Below, one piece after another: positions 34,946-46,199 of a stretch of DNA of 64,000 bases. Source of the stretch: Blasia pusilla (Eukaryota > Marchantiophyta > Marchantiopsida > Blasiales); the NCBI GenBank assembly GCA_050084515.1, contig CM114272.1, positions 10,602,001-10,666,000 of the forward strand. The letters run 5' to 3'. The notes beneath the pieces were generated by a model. The model made no database searches. It had not been told where the DNA came from and was given only the letters and a program-made list of their open reading frames with translations. Within the stretch, counting starts at the first letter, position 1. Every line of letters begins with the position of its first letter. Position numbers and translations under genes: made by a program.

Positions 34946-37900
34946 CTCCTCCTCAAGCTCATATCGATATCTCTAAGGCCTAAATTATTTTTAAACATCT
35001 CAAGCTTATTTCTAGACAATGCCTTTGTAAAGATATCAGCAATTTGTTGATCTGTACCTATATACACAAGATCAATTTCTCCTGCAAGCACTTTCTCTCT
35101 ACTAAAATGATAATGCACCTCAATATGCTTTGTACGAGCATGAAACACAAGGTTATTAGCAAGCTTGATGCTACTAATATTGTCTGCATATATTACACTC
35201 GGTCCTAAGTTAGTAACACCTATCTTAACAAGTAATCGATGAAGCTCCATCCTCTCACATGCTACATTGGTTGTTCCTCTGTACTCACCCTCTGTTGAAG
35301 ATAAAGCAACTATAGGTTGCTTCTTTGAAGCCCAACTTATAGCTGCGCTTCCCAAAGTAAATGAATAACTAGATGTGGAATGTCGATCAGACATGCCTTC
35401 TGCTCACTCAACATCTTTGAATCCTTGTAATAGAAAACTCGGAGAAGGTTCAAATTGAAGCCTGAATTGAATAGAGAATTTCATATACCGCATAATCCTC
35501 CTCACAACATGAAGGTGAGGTTTTCGAGGTACTTGCATAAACTGGCTCACTAGACCAACAACATAGCTCAAATCAGGTTTGGTTATAGTTAGATAGATCA
35601 AACTTCCAACCATGCGCCCGTACATATTAGAATCTGCAAGCAAATCTCCTTCATCCACTCTCAGCTTCACAATCTGGTCCAACGGTGTAGAGATTGGCTT
35701 ACAAGCCGTCATACCATATTTTGAGAGCATATGAAGAGCATATTGTCGTTGTAGTAACCACATGCTCTTTCCAACCTTGATAAACTCAATACCAAGGAAG
35801 TACTTGAGTTCTCCCAAGTCCTTCATATCAAATTCTGCTTGTAACTTAAGCTTGACTTGTTGTAGCATTTCTTTAGTACTCCCATTAATCAAGAGATTAT
35901 CAACATACAACACAAAAAGAACCGTATGATATTTTCCTCTCAAGACATATAACGAGGAGTCAGAATCACATATCCTAAAACCCAACTCTTGTAGGACATA
36001 TGTAATCTTTCCATACCAAGCTCTTGGAGCTTGTTTGAGCCCGTATAGAGCTTTCTTCAACCTGCATACGCGAAATAGAAACTTGGGATGCTCGTATCCA
36101 CGTGGTTGAGTTATATATACCTCCTCGTTTAGATCTCCATTCAAGAAGGTATTCTTGACGTCTATGTGATATAATCTCCATTTCTTACTAACTACAACTG
36201 TAACCACTGTTCTCGTAGTCACCATCTTTGCAAGAGGGCCAAAATGTTTCCTCATAATCGATGCCATATTTTTGTGCATAGCCCTCAGCCACCAATTTTG
36301 CTTTGTATCTATTAATTGTACCATCTTGATTGGGCTTCATTTTGTAAACCCATTTGCAACCAATAGCTTCCTTACCGGAAGTTATATCAACAAGCTCCCA
36401 TATCTGTTGATGTCTTAATGCAGCAAGCTCTTCCTCCATAACTTCAATCTATTCGACTTTACTTACAACTTCTTTAAAAGAACTCGGCTCTTGTTCTTGA
36501 AGGATAGTCATCATATATGAATGATGTGTAGCAATAAAACCTTCATTTATGAATCTATGAACTGGATGTGTAACTCTACTTGATCTACGAAGTTGTTGTT
36601 CATAGGTAGATGCTCGTGACACATGACTTGAGCTTTGACTAGTGTCAATAGACTGAATACGTACTCTTCCCGTCCATGGACTCATAGATTTAACTGATGA
36701 ATCTAGGATCTCTCCTAATCTTGCACTAGAACTTGGGGGAGTTGAAGACAATGTCTATTGGTTTACCAACATATTCTCTCCCTCAACAAACGAGTTTAGA
36801 GGTGGAATAGGCTCAGATGGAGCATACCATGACTTTAGGTCATCAAAGACAACATCGCGACTAATAATAAGCTACGTAGAGGATGGAATATAGCACTTAT
36901 AGCCCTTAGTTCCATCAGCATATCCAATGAAGGTACATCGTTCAGACTTGGGGCCTAATTTCTGACGTCTCTTAGAAGGAACATGAGCATAAAAAATACA
37001 ACCAAATACTTTCAAGAAGAAAAAATCAGGTTTACTTCTTGTGAAGATTTCGAATGGAGTTTGATCATGAACTCCTGATATTGCAGTTCGGTTGATTAAG
37101 AAGACTGCATATGCTATAACCTTGCCCAATACACCTTAGGCATGTTCTCCTCATTCAGCATAGCTCGTGCCGCTTCAGCAATATGTGGATTCTTCCTCTC
37201 AGCCACTTGATTTTGTTGTGGAGTGTAATGGCAAGTCATTTGATGTTGGATGCCATTCTGACGTAAAAAGTCATCAAACTCTCTTGAAAGATACTCTCCT
37301 CCTCCGTCACAGCACAATTTTAGAATGTATTCTCCAATCTGCTTCTCTACTAGAACTCTAAATGTTTGGAATACTAAGAATACCTCTAACTTGGCTTTCA
37401 GAAAGTATACCCATATATATCTAGAGAAGTCATCAATAAATGAAACAAAGTACTGGAAACTACTAAGGCTATGTAGTGATGTTGTCCACACATCACTATG
37501 GATCAACTCCAATATCTTGGATGCTCTTCTATCTTGCTTTGGAAAAGAAAATCTAGCTTGTTTTTCAAATTGGCAAGTAAGACATACCTCTAACGTAGTA
37601 GGACTCACTAATTTAGGAAGTCTTACGACTATATTAGATGATGAAAGAATCTATAATCTTTGAAGATTCATATGTCCAATTCTTCTATGCCACAAATTTA
37701 GATCTGTGACTTGTTGGTCGGTTTGACCATACATTGTTGTTTGAATTTCTGGCATAGAAACATCTAATTTGAACATTTTGCCAGATCTAGTTCCTTTGGC
37801 TATCGTAATCTAGTCATCCATTGTTTCAATGAAACAACCATCTGCGTTAAACTTCACTTGGTAACCCTGTTTAAGCTTCTAACGCGACCCCTACCTTTGT

Positions 37901-37966
37901 TTGATCCATAACCTGCAAATAGCGCACTCTCTTGTAGACTAGACAAGCTACCATTGCCTACTAGGC
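34933..37966 (-). pseudogene. Copia retrotransposon polyprotein, 5' truncated
   Basis: On the minus strand the order is: GAG-pre-integrase (LWHRRIGHMN, about 37690); integrase core with HSDVW, CDGGGEYLS and QNQVAERKN as the D, D and E blocks (37608-37114); integrase C-terminal part (37129-36872); reverse transcriptase (36439-35404); and RNase H (35394-34933, with TEGEYRG and ADIFTKAL). This is the Copia order. The reverse transcriptase active site reads YVDNLL instead of YVDDLL, and several stops interrupt the frame. The gag end and 5' LTR are missing because Gypsy A begins at 37967. Confidence 0.85.
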
Positions 37967-40300
37967 TGTCACTTCTTTTAGGATAGATCGGTGAGATCTA
38001 GTAAAGCATTTTTTTGAGTAGTGGAAGACATGCTCACTAGGTTGAGGATGACCTACTGAGGCACTGGGAAACCTGAGAGAGCAGATTTCCCTTTTGTTTC
38101 GGCTCATTTGGAGCCTTATTGAGAAACTTACTATTTTAGGTTAGTACCATTTTGACTATATGATCAACTTATATTTTTGGTGATTGGCCCTTGACCTCCT
38201 ACATCAGGTCAAGAGCCAAGAAGGTGACTTGGGAGCATAGGTTACCATGGAGAGAGCTTAGGAGAGGGGAGGGATATACCTCAAGGAGAGAGAGTTTGAA
38301 AGCTCATTCTCTTTTTGCTGAACCTCTTAGCATGAGGCGGCGGAGCTATGGTCTTGCTTGTCTTGTGTGTGTAATCCAAGCCTCTCATTAGGAGAGTGGG
38401 TTTGGTTTGACATTGAGAGATACATGTGAGAGTGCACACATGTGAGAACTATGGTGTTGTGAGAGAGATTGGATCATATTTTACAATGAGTGAGTGAGAG
38501 AGCTTCATGGGGGAGCTCGGTGGTCACTCGCTGGTTTTGCAAGTTGGGGATCGTATTCCTCATTCAGCGGTTCATGGGAGTTCTCATCGGAGCAAGAGCC
38601 GCTTACTTGTGATGTTTCCTTTGTCGATATTTCGTGTAGAAGAGTGGCGCACGGAAGCGCTGCTCAATTTTTGATAGGGATTGAGTATGGGGGCGGGTTG
38701 CTCCATGTCGGTGCTCTTGGGAGTACCATGTAGCTTGCTGATTTGTGTTCCCAAATTTTTTACTTTTTTGTTGGGAGAAATCAGCGCGGAAGCGTTGCCA
38801 AATTTTGTGTCGGAGAAAGAGACATTGGGCTTTACAACAGTCCCCGTCAATTTTTACTGGAATGTTTTATTCCAAATATTTTTTGACATTGTTGTAGATC
38901 GTGAAGCTGTGCACGCTGTGCAACAAATGGTGCGCAATTTAAAGTTGCGAGGAAAAAGTTATGGTCAATCTTGCAAAAGTACCATTGCTAGGCAATTTTT
39001 AGGGTTAAATTGTTCAAACCCTAAACCAGCCGTCGCCGTCATAGTCACCGTCAACGGTCCGCCATCGATGGGCAACCATCACCGTCAACAGTCAACCGTC
39101 AATGGTTGGTCATCACCATCAACAGTCAACCGTCACCGTCCACCATCCACCGTCGGCCGCCACCGCCGCCTAGAGTGCTTAGAGCCACGTTCGTATGTTG
39201 TCCACCTTTTAGTTGCCATTGCCACCCATTACGGAGTGGAGGGGCTTCCACGACCACCGTTGATTCGCTGACTTGCGCTACCACCACGTACTTTGGTTTG
39301 GCTGCCATCGTCATCAATCAGTGATGGCAGGTGATCTCAAGTTATGGTATTTGAGTTTTCATTTCATGTTTCTATGTTATGATTGGTAGCCGCTCGACGA
39401 CGATCGAGTACCGTGCCATGACGCCCATAGCCACAACGCGCCGCCGATTATCGTGCCGTGCCACTCATGGCCGCATTGCACCATCTCGATCGCGGAGCCA
39501 CTCCTTCACTAAGGAGTAGAGCGTGTGAATTACTGATTGAGGAGGGTATACTGCCGAGTGCCGCACCCCATTTTCGAATGCCGTGCCGTTTGTAGCCGTT
39601 CCATGCCGCACCGGGCATTTGGACCTGCACCGCACATCGAGGAGTTTTGAGCAGCCTTAGTACACGAGGAGTACGACTTACTGATTGGAGGAGTTGACTC
39701 CACAACCAAGTTGGGGTCCAGATTTGCAATTGCCGAGGAGTGACATGGACATTATTGTCAGGTTACCCATTCTCGTCTCTTACCCTGCACGTGTAAGGGA
39801 TTCTCGGGTATTGGGAAGTTATTTGGGATATTGGGTTTCGTACTGATGCTAGGAGCATCGATGATGTATGGGTTTAGGGGACATAGACCTGTGTGGGATG
39901 TCCAGAGTAGATGATGGTGGTTTGTCGATGAGACGATAGATCAGTTGATTTTCCGCACCACGCTGCTTGTTGCCGCATAGCACACGTCTCACTAAGAGAG
40001 TGTAGATTGAGTGCCGTATGTTTAGTTTGAGTGATTGAGGGGTTACTCGCGAGATTGAGAGTGATCATGTGAGACGGGCACGAGGGCCATAACGGCGTCC
40101 TTTCAGGATTTTGAGAGGCGAGGTAGTGGACCTGAGAGTAGCTCTGGAGAGTTTAACCGGAGTGGTGCGAGGTTTCAAGGGTCTCTACGTAAGAGACCAC
40201 CTTGATCTCCTTCTGTGTGGTCTTCAGACAAGGGGGAGCATATAGAGGAGTGTGTTAGTGATCCACCATACACATTGAGTGGTCCTACCAGTTGGGCGTA
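37967..40300 (+). repeat. LTR plus leader of Gypsy A
   Basis: This 2.3-kb non-coding region is collinear with 59508-61780. The LTR end cannot be set because no 3' LTR is in the window. It contains a TTTAGGGTT / AAACCCTAAA hairpin (38998-39025). Confidence 0.6.
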
Positions 40301-40304
40301 CGAG

Positions 40305-41660
40305 ATGGACAACCGGGGTAGATGACCTCATAGGTTTTCGGGTGCTGTAGGCACTATAGAGCTACAGGACTTCATTGCGGAGTTTAGGAGTTGGTGTGAC
40401 TCACAGCGGGCTAGGATCTCTAGAGAATTCAACTCGTTTACAACATGGAATGGTATGTTCCAGCATTTAGAGGGGCCGCCCATGGACGATTACCATGAGT
40501 TCTCCCACAGATATGCCCAAGAGATCAAGGCATGGCGACTCTACTATGACCCATACTATGTGTCATGGACGGAGCCGTTCCCAGATGAGGAGGAGTCAAG
40601 AGAGGCTACTTCCTCTTCCACTAGTGATGTTTTAGGAGGGGTCACTTGCATTGGAGCAGTTGCACCATCTAGTCGGTTTTATCCCAGGTTCAACCCCGTG
40701 GTTGAGTTCTTTGCTGAGTTGAGGGCGAGCTACCAAGGGGTATGGACGGAGAAGTTGCAGAGCATCCACGACTTCCAGAGGCGCCCGGATGAGAGTTTTT
40801 GTGAGACTTACACTCGCTTGCGTCGATTGATCAACATCACTCAAGGGATGACAGAGGCTCATGCTATCCAGTCATGGTACGTGATGCTGGACCGGACCCT
40901 ACGGACACGGGTGCGGGAGAGGGTGCTTCTTATGAACACCTCCCCTACGTTAAGAGATGTTTTTAGGACCGCCAAGAATATTGAGTGCAACATGGCGGAG
41001 GAGAGCGTAGCCATCATGGATTCTGGGCGAGAGCAGTCACGATTGTCTACACCACCTGTGCAGCAACGTGGTGCTCCTGATGCAGCACCATCTGGTCGAC
41101 TGTGGCACCACGAGCTCAAGGAGGATATCGGGAGGCCGTGCCATAGAGACATGTGCCTTCATATGTGGCTCATCAACAGCCGCCTACAATTACTTGTTGG
41201 TCATGTGGTGGAGCCCATCATCAGCGTGATTGCACTCGTTAGGGTCATGGACGTGTGCCTCAGCATGGAGGAGGAGATGGTGTTGCACCAGGAGGTTATC
41301 ACTGTGACTATTGTCAGAGGTATGGTCATACACTCGCGAGGTGTTTCAGTTTACATCCTGAGTTACGTCTGGACCGAGGGCTAGAGAGGGCACCAGAGCG
41401 AGTAGCCGATCCGGGTGGGCCTAGAGATCGTGCACCAGGTGGTCCCGTTGGAGGACAAGGAGCTAGACTTTCCTGACAGGGTGGTGGAGCTGCCCGTGGA
41501 AGAGGTAGAGTCCCACCATCTAGACTCGTCGAGGGAGATGCCGGGTGTGAAGCTACGATGGTTGCTCAGATACATCAACTACAGGAGCAGATTGCTGCTA
41601 TGGCATTGAGATTACCCGATGCCGGATCCGTGGCATCAACATCATATGGAGTAGCCAGAG
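40305..41660 (+). pseudogene. Gypsy A gag
   Basis: The gag frame runs through DFIAEFRSWCDSQRA, a FFAELRASYQGV block and DRTLRTRVRE (to about 41384). Two CCHC zinc knuckles follow: CWSCGGAHHQRDC at 41195-41233 and CDYCQRYGHTLARC at 41303-41344. A frame change lies between the gag core and the knuckles in this copy; in copy B they share one frame. An in-frame TGA near 40320 corresponds to GGA in B. Gag would form the particle and bind RNA. Confidence 0.75.
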
Positions 41661-42038
41661 ATATGGAGGATCCTGGTTGAATATGCGGGGTTTCCGTGAT
41701 GGAGTCCGCCACAGTTGTGATGCGTGGAGCAGCCACAGAGTTGGATCCACTACGAGGGGAAGCCAGGAAACAGACTAGGCTTCCTTAGTCTTTCACGTTG
41801 TCCAAGGCAATGAGGACCCCATCGATGGGTCTTGATCAGAGTTCCTGGAGAGTTAATGATGTTGTTGGTGTGCAAGCACGGAGAGCAATGGGAGAAGCAA
41901 GTACGACGACTCCTATTGGTGATGCTCAGGAGGGGCATGTGTCAAGCACGTTGTTGGGGGCCGCCATCGTTGTGTAACGCGCTCATTTATTTTTTGCTTC
42001 CAATGTTATGACATTGGGAGGTACGCCCGCCGAGGCTT

Positions 42039-42593
42039 TTGGTTTGGCCGCTACGTTATGTGAGCGTGGAGTTGGAGTTCCTCGGGCCGTCCACGTCAAA
42101 TTCATGGCACGTTGCTGCTGCTAGGATGGCGGAGATGCCCGCTAGACCCGCAATAGAGCGTGCCATGGCTTCTCATGGTATTGTGTTGCTGGATAACCAA
42201 GGAGAGGTCTTCCAGTTGGTGAGTCCCAGAGGTAGAGCTTTTAGTCCGCACCGTGTCTTGTTGGATTTAGGAGCGCAACCCCTGATGTTGGGGAAAGCGT
42301 CATTCACAAGATTGGGCTTGACGAGAGCTGATGTGGAGCGTTGTCCATTCTGGATACAGACATCCTTGGGTGGAGCAAGTACCACACAATATATCACCGG
42401 ACAAGAGGTTGTGGTGAGCATTCGCCCGGGACATCCTATGGATGAGTCCGTGGTGCGAGCCAAGGCGATAGTGATTGATGTAGAGTCCTACCTACGACGT
42501 CTTGGTTGGTGGAGCAGTGTTATACCCGATGGGGTTTTCCCTGGATTATTGGGAGGAGTGAGTGCCCTACAGACCAGGATGGCAGCCAGGTGA
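42039..42593 (+). pseudogene. Gypsy A aspartic protease region
   Basis: The frame contains VLLDLGAQPLMLGKASF, the retropepsin-like motif (D-S/T-G-A in active enzymes, here D-L-G-A), and ends PGLLGGVSALQTRMA. It lies between gag and the methyltransferase domain as in a single polyprotein. Confidence 0.65.
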
Positions 42594-42930
42594 TGGGTGC
42601 CTTAACTCATTACCCGTTCGATTCACAGGTGCAGTGATCGAGCGACGGCCAAGAGAGATGGCGACCTTAGCATCATTTAGCAATGCCATCACTTGGCCTT
42701 GTGATTTGATTGAGGGATATGTCCATGCAGAGGATACTCCCATTTTTGACATTTCTATGCAGAGGAGTGTCATGGTAGCCGCATGAGTCCGTGGAGCAGA
42801 GGTGCCGCTTTGGGGCTCAACTGAGGAGCTTTGACGCTTGGCCACCGAGCATGTGTAAAATGCGTGGAGCGAGACGTTTGCACCAGAGTGTGACAGGTTA
42901 GAGGAACCTCAAGTAGGCAGGAGTGCTGCT

Positions 42931-43980
42931 ATGACCCCTTTGGACACCACCTCGATTGTGTGGTGCATCCCAGAGAAGGGTATTCGGGTGTTGGATCTCT
43001 TTGGAGGGATCAACACTGGGTTAGCCGTTGTTTTGCACCCTGGAGTGCGCGTGCAGCAGTTCCTGTATGTGGAGATTGATGATGTTGCAAGGTGTGCTTC
43101 ACTTCACCATGTGGCGCTGTTACAACTCCGTTTTACCGACTTGTTGTCTGTGTCCGCCATTCACGGTTACCAGAGTTCCCTACCAAGGGACATTTCATTG
43201 TTGGGGGCGTAGGACTTGGAGCTGGTAGGGACCATAGACTTGGTCATTTCTGGTTGGCCGTGTTAGGGCGAATCGAGTGTTGGATGAGGTAGCGGATTAG
43301 CTGACACTTAGTCCCGATTGTTTTGGGAGATGATGCGGATCTTACGACATTTACAGGAGCATCAGCCTCGTTCTCCACCATACATTTTGGAAAATGAGCC
43401 AATTTTGGGCGATTTGAGGTCCCGCGTGATGACGAGTGTACATCAGGTACTTGCATGGATTGGCCCGACAGTGTTGTTAGATGCGGCGAATGTGGGTTCA
43501 CGAGCACATCGCCCGTATCTTTGGTGGACCAACTTGATACCACACGAGGTGTTACAGAGGGCATATGCAAGAGTGGAGCGTCCCTCCGATTGGTTGGTGG
43601 ATTCTATATTGGATCCGGGCCGTCGATCATAGGCAGTGAGGCTAGATGATCGACCGCCGTTGACTGTGGTCAACAGGATTGGCAGGCCACGGGTAGCCTT
43701 TCCCACATTGGTGAGTTTTCCCGCTTCCTATGCATTCAAGAAGGCCGGACCTGGCTTGGTTTGGGATGACCAAGTATAGAGGTTGGTGGAGCCCAACGCC
43801 GTGAGCAAGAGGAAGAGCGAGCGATGGGATTTCCCACAAGAGTGATGGCAGTACCGTCACTATCAGAGGCATCACGACGTCATGTCTTGGGTCAGGCGAT
43901 GGACCTGAACTGGCCGACATGGATTTTCAGCTTAGGAGTAGCTGAGGAGCGTTGTTTCAGGACGTGACAGATCACAATTG
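42931..43980 (+). pseudogene. DNMT3-like cytosine-C5 DNA methyltransferase domain in Gypsy A
   Basis: One frame carries, in order: motif I GIRVLDLFGGINTGLAVVL (about 42982-43038); motif II LYVEIDDVA; motif IV IDLVISGWPC (Cys 43261-43263) followed by TAG where fragment 6786-7102 has CAG (PCQ); motif VI YILENEP (about 43382); LLDAANVGSRAHRPYLWWTN (about 43474-43535), which is the DNMT3/DRM-type motif VIII; then GPGLVWDD, VEPNA and a WDFPQE block like motif IX; and LGQAMDL like motif X (about 43888). The full domain is about 340 residues. Stops at 43210, 43264, about 43291 and 43630 kill it. C5 methyltransferases move a methyl group from S-adenosylmethionine to cytosine via the PC cysteine. It sits between protease and reverse transcriptase. 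Confidence 0.8.
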
Positions 43981-44229
43981 TTGCGTTGGTGAGCCCCATG
44001 CCTACCCAGACGGTTGAGGCAGCGACTAGGGGCGAGACCCGAGGAGATCAACGCACCACCACGGATGATCGGGAGAGACACCCTTGGACTTCTTGGGATG
44101 TTTTGCAAGTACGCCAGGAGATGATAGCCACAACATTGAGTGTGGTTCCGGCACGTGGAGATGAGAGTTCGATTGTCCGAGACGGGGTTGCGCCATAGCA
44201 ACCATCGACATCCACGCCTAGAGAGTCCT

Positions 44230-45664
44230 ACCGTAGTTAGGATGGAGACTTGGGAGCCAGACATGGGCCCTAAGTTGACAGGAGGAGAGCGGCGCCGAAT
44301 ACACCAGTTCCTTAGGAGTTATAGGAGGTGTTTTGCATTTAGTATGCATGATTTGGGTACGCTGAAGGGTCTTGGGATCCGCATTGAGTTGTCGAGTGAC
44401 ACGCCGATCTTCCGACGATCCTACAGATACAGTGATAAGGAGAGGGCTCTGATTTAGAGTAGGAGCCAGGATTTGGTTGGAGCAGGACTAGTGGAGATGT
44501 CACATGGAGAGTATGCATGTGCCACTATCATGCTCGCCAAGAATGATGTGCATGGGAACTTGACGGATAGGCAAATGTGTGGAGATTACCGACTTATCAA
44601 TTGGCAGACAAAGTCCGATAGATATGCCATGCCCACCCCTGGGGAGATCTTTGATGCAATTGGGCATGCAAAGGTCTTCAGTTCATTGATTTTCGAGCCA
44701 GATACCATCAGCTGCATATTAGATTGGAGGACAGGCAGAAGACGGCATTTTGGGGCATTGATCCTCACATAAAGGATTGTTTGTACCAGTGGCAATTCTT
44801 AGCATTCGGGTTAAAGAACGTCCCGACAGAGTTTTAGAGGGTCATAGATAAGATCTTGGCAGGTCTAGATTTTGCTAGGTGCTATATTGATGACATCGTA
44901 GTGTTTAGCGCCACGGTTGAGGAGCATGAGCGACATCTAGAGGAGGTGTTTCGACGATTGCAATTACATGGGCTAAAGCTACATCCAGGCAAGTGCAAGT
45001 TCTTCTACGACTAGATTGAGTACTTAGGTTATACGATATACTTTGGGGACCTTGGTGTGCAACAGATGAAGGTAGAGGCTATTTCACGCATTCCACGCCT
45101 TACAGATGTGAGTCGATTTCGTGCATTCATGGGATTGGCAAACTTCTATAGACCGTACGTCAAGGGTTTCAATTCGATTGTAAAGCCGCTAACCTTGATG
45201 ACCAAGGTGGATCAGGAGTGGCATTGGGGGGATGAGCAAGAGAATTTCAGATGCTCAAGGACAGATTGACGTTCGCGCCCATATTGAGGAGACCGATGAG
45301 GGGGCATCCTTTCTGGTTGCATATCGATTGGAGCATGTTGGGGCTTAGAGCCGTGCTCACCCAGCATGACGATGATGGTAGAAAGTTCATGGTGGCTTAT
45401 GCTAGTCGCTCAGACAACGCTGTAGAGGCGAAGTATAGTTTGTATGAGGGTGAGTGCTCGGCTACAGTGTGGGCTGTCGTACATTTCAGATGTTATCTAT
45501 TTGGCAATCCCCTTACCATCATTATTGATCATCAGCCACTTAAGTGGTTGATGGAGTCCGACAAGCTTACAGGAAGATTGCGAGGTGGGCTATTTTGTTG
45601 CAGGAGTATGACTTTTAGGTGGTGCATAGACCTGGGACGCTCAACCAAGATGCACATGGTTTGA
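44230..45664 (+). pseudogene. Gypsy A reverse transcriptase and RNase H
   Basis: The reverse transcriptase begins near WEPDMGPKLTGGERRRI and includes MCGDYRLINWQT, FLAFGLKNVPTEF and the active-site YIDDIVVFS (44883-44909), ending LANFYRPYVKGF. RNase H (45251-45664) has HIDWSMLGLRAVLTQHD and IIIDHQPLKWLM, typical of the Gypsy RNase H. Frames are broken by stops near 44458, 44770, 44838 and 45014 and a shift near 45250. Confidence 0.85.
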
Positions 45665-45670
45665 GCCATA

Positions 45671-45718
45671 ACCCATGCCCGAGTCAATGAGATGCATCTC
45701 ACTGACTCGGGCATGGGT
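45671..45718. repeat. 48-bp near-perfect palindrome in Gypsy A
   Basis: ACCCATGCCCGAGTCA at the left is mirrored by its complement at the right around TGAGATGCATCTCA, with a single mismatch pair. The right half is then repeated directly at about 45734-45766. It lies in the RNase H-integrase linker, just after a NQDAHGLSHNPCP frame. Confidence 0.8.
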
Positions 45719-45984
45719 CATCACTCTTCCCAATGAGATGCATCTCACTGACTCGGGCATGGATCATCACTCTCACCATGCCAAATTGCTAAGACTTCGA
45801 TGGCAAGGTCTAATGGAAAGTCCTTAGATCCAAAGGCCGGTGAGGAGACAACAGGTGGCCGAGACATTCATGACGATGGAGTGGTCTTGGAGTACTAGCG
45901 TACTGGCAGCGTCACAAGCACAGTGGATGCTATAGAGCAAGATCGAATCCTACAGCGAGCCAGACGGTTCCGGTAGGAGGGCAC

Positions 45985-46162
45985 ACATATGTTGTGAGTG
46001 TAGGAGGATGATAGAGTGCGTGTAGTGCCTCATCCTTCGTAGACAGCACGTTTGGTGTGCCATGCCCACAAGGAGTTGGGTCATTTTGGAGTGAAGCGAA
46101 CGTACAACTCGCTCCAGATTCACTATTGATGGCGAGGCATGCAGACTAACGTTGTCGTATAG
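45985..46162 (+). pseudogene. Gypsy A integrase zinc-finger stub
   Basis: The frame reads HAHKELGHFGVKRTYNSLQ, then HY-stop-WRGMQ, the H2C2 zinc finger at the start of Gypsy integrase (W to stop). Similarity ends near 46162; no D-D-E core follows. Confidence 0.7.
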
Positions 46163-46199
46163 TAAAATCAGCCAGTGTGTAAACTCCTTCCTCATTAAG

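Larger units (their letters stand above)
37967..46162 (+). mobile_element. Gypsy element A carrying a C5-methyltransferase domain
   Basis: It begins with TGTCACTTCTTTTAGG, the same start as Gypsy B at 59508, directly after Copia sequence. Order: leader/LTR (37967 to about 40300), gag with two zinc knuckles, protease, DNMT3-like domain, reverse transcriptase, RNase H, and an integrase zinc-finger stub ending near 46162. Integrase core and 3' LTR are missing. Multiple stops and frameshifts make it non-functional. Confidence 0.8.

Noticed and set aside
42931-43980. The C5-methyltransferase as a host DRM/DNMT3 gene
   Set aside because: It is in line with protease and reverse transcriptase in the same strand and order, has no introns, and a second copy occurs in another Gypsy fragment at 6786.
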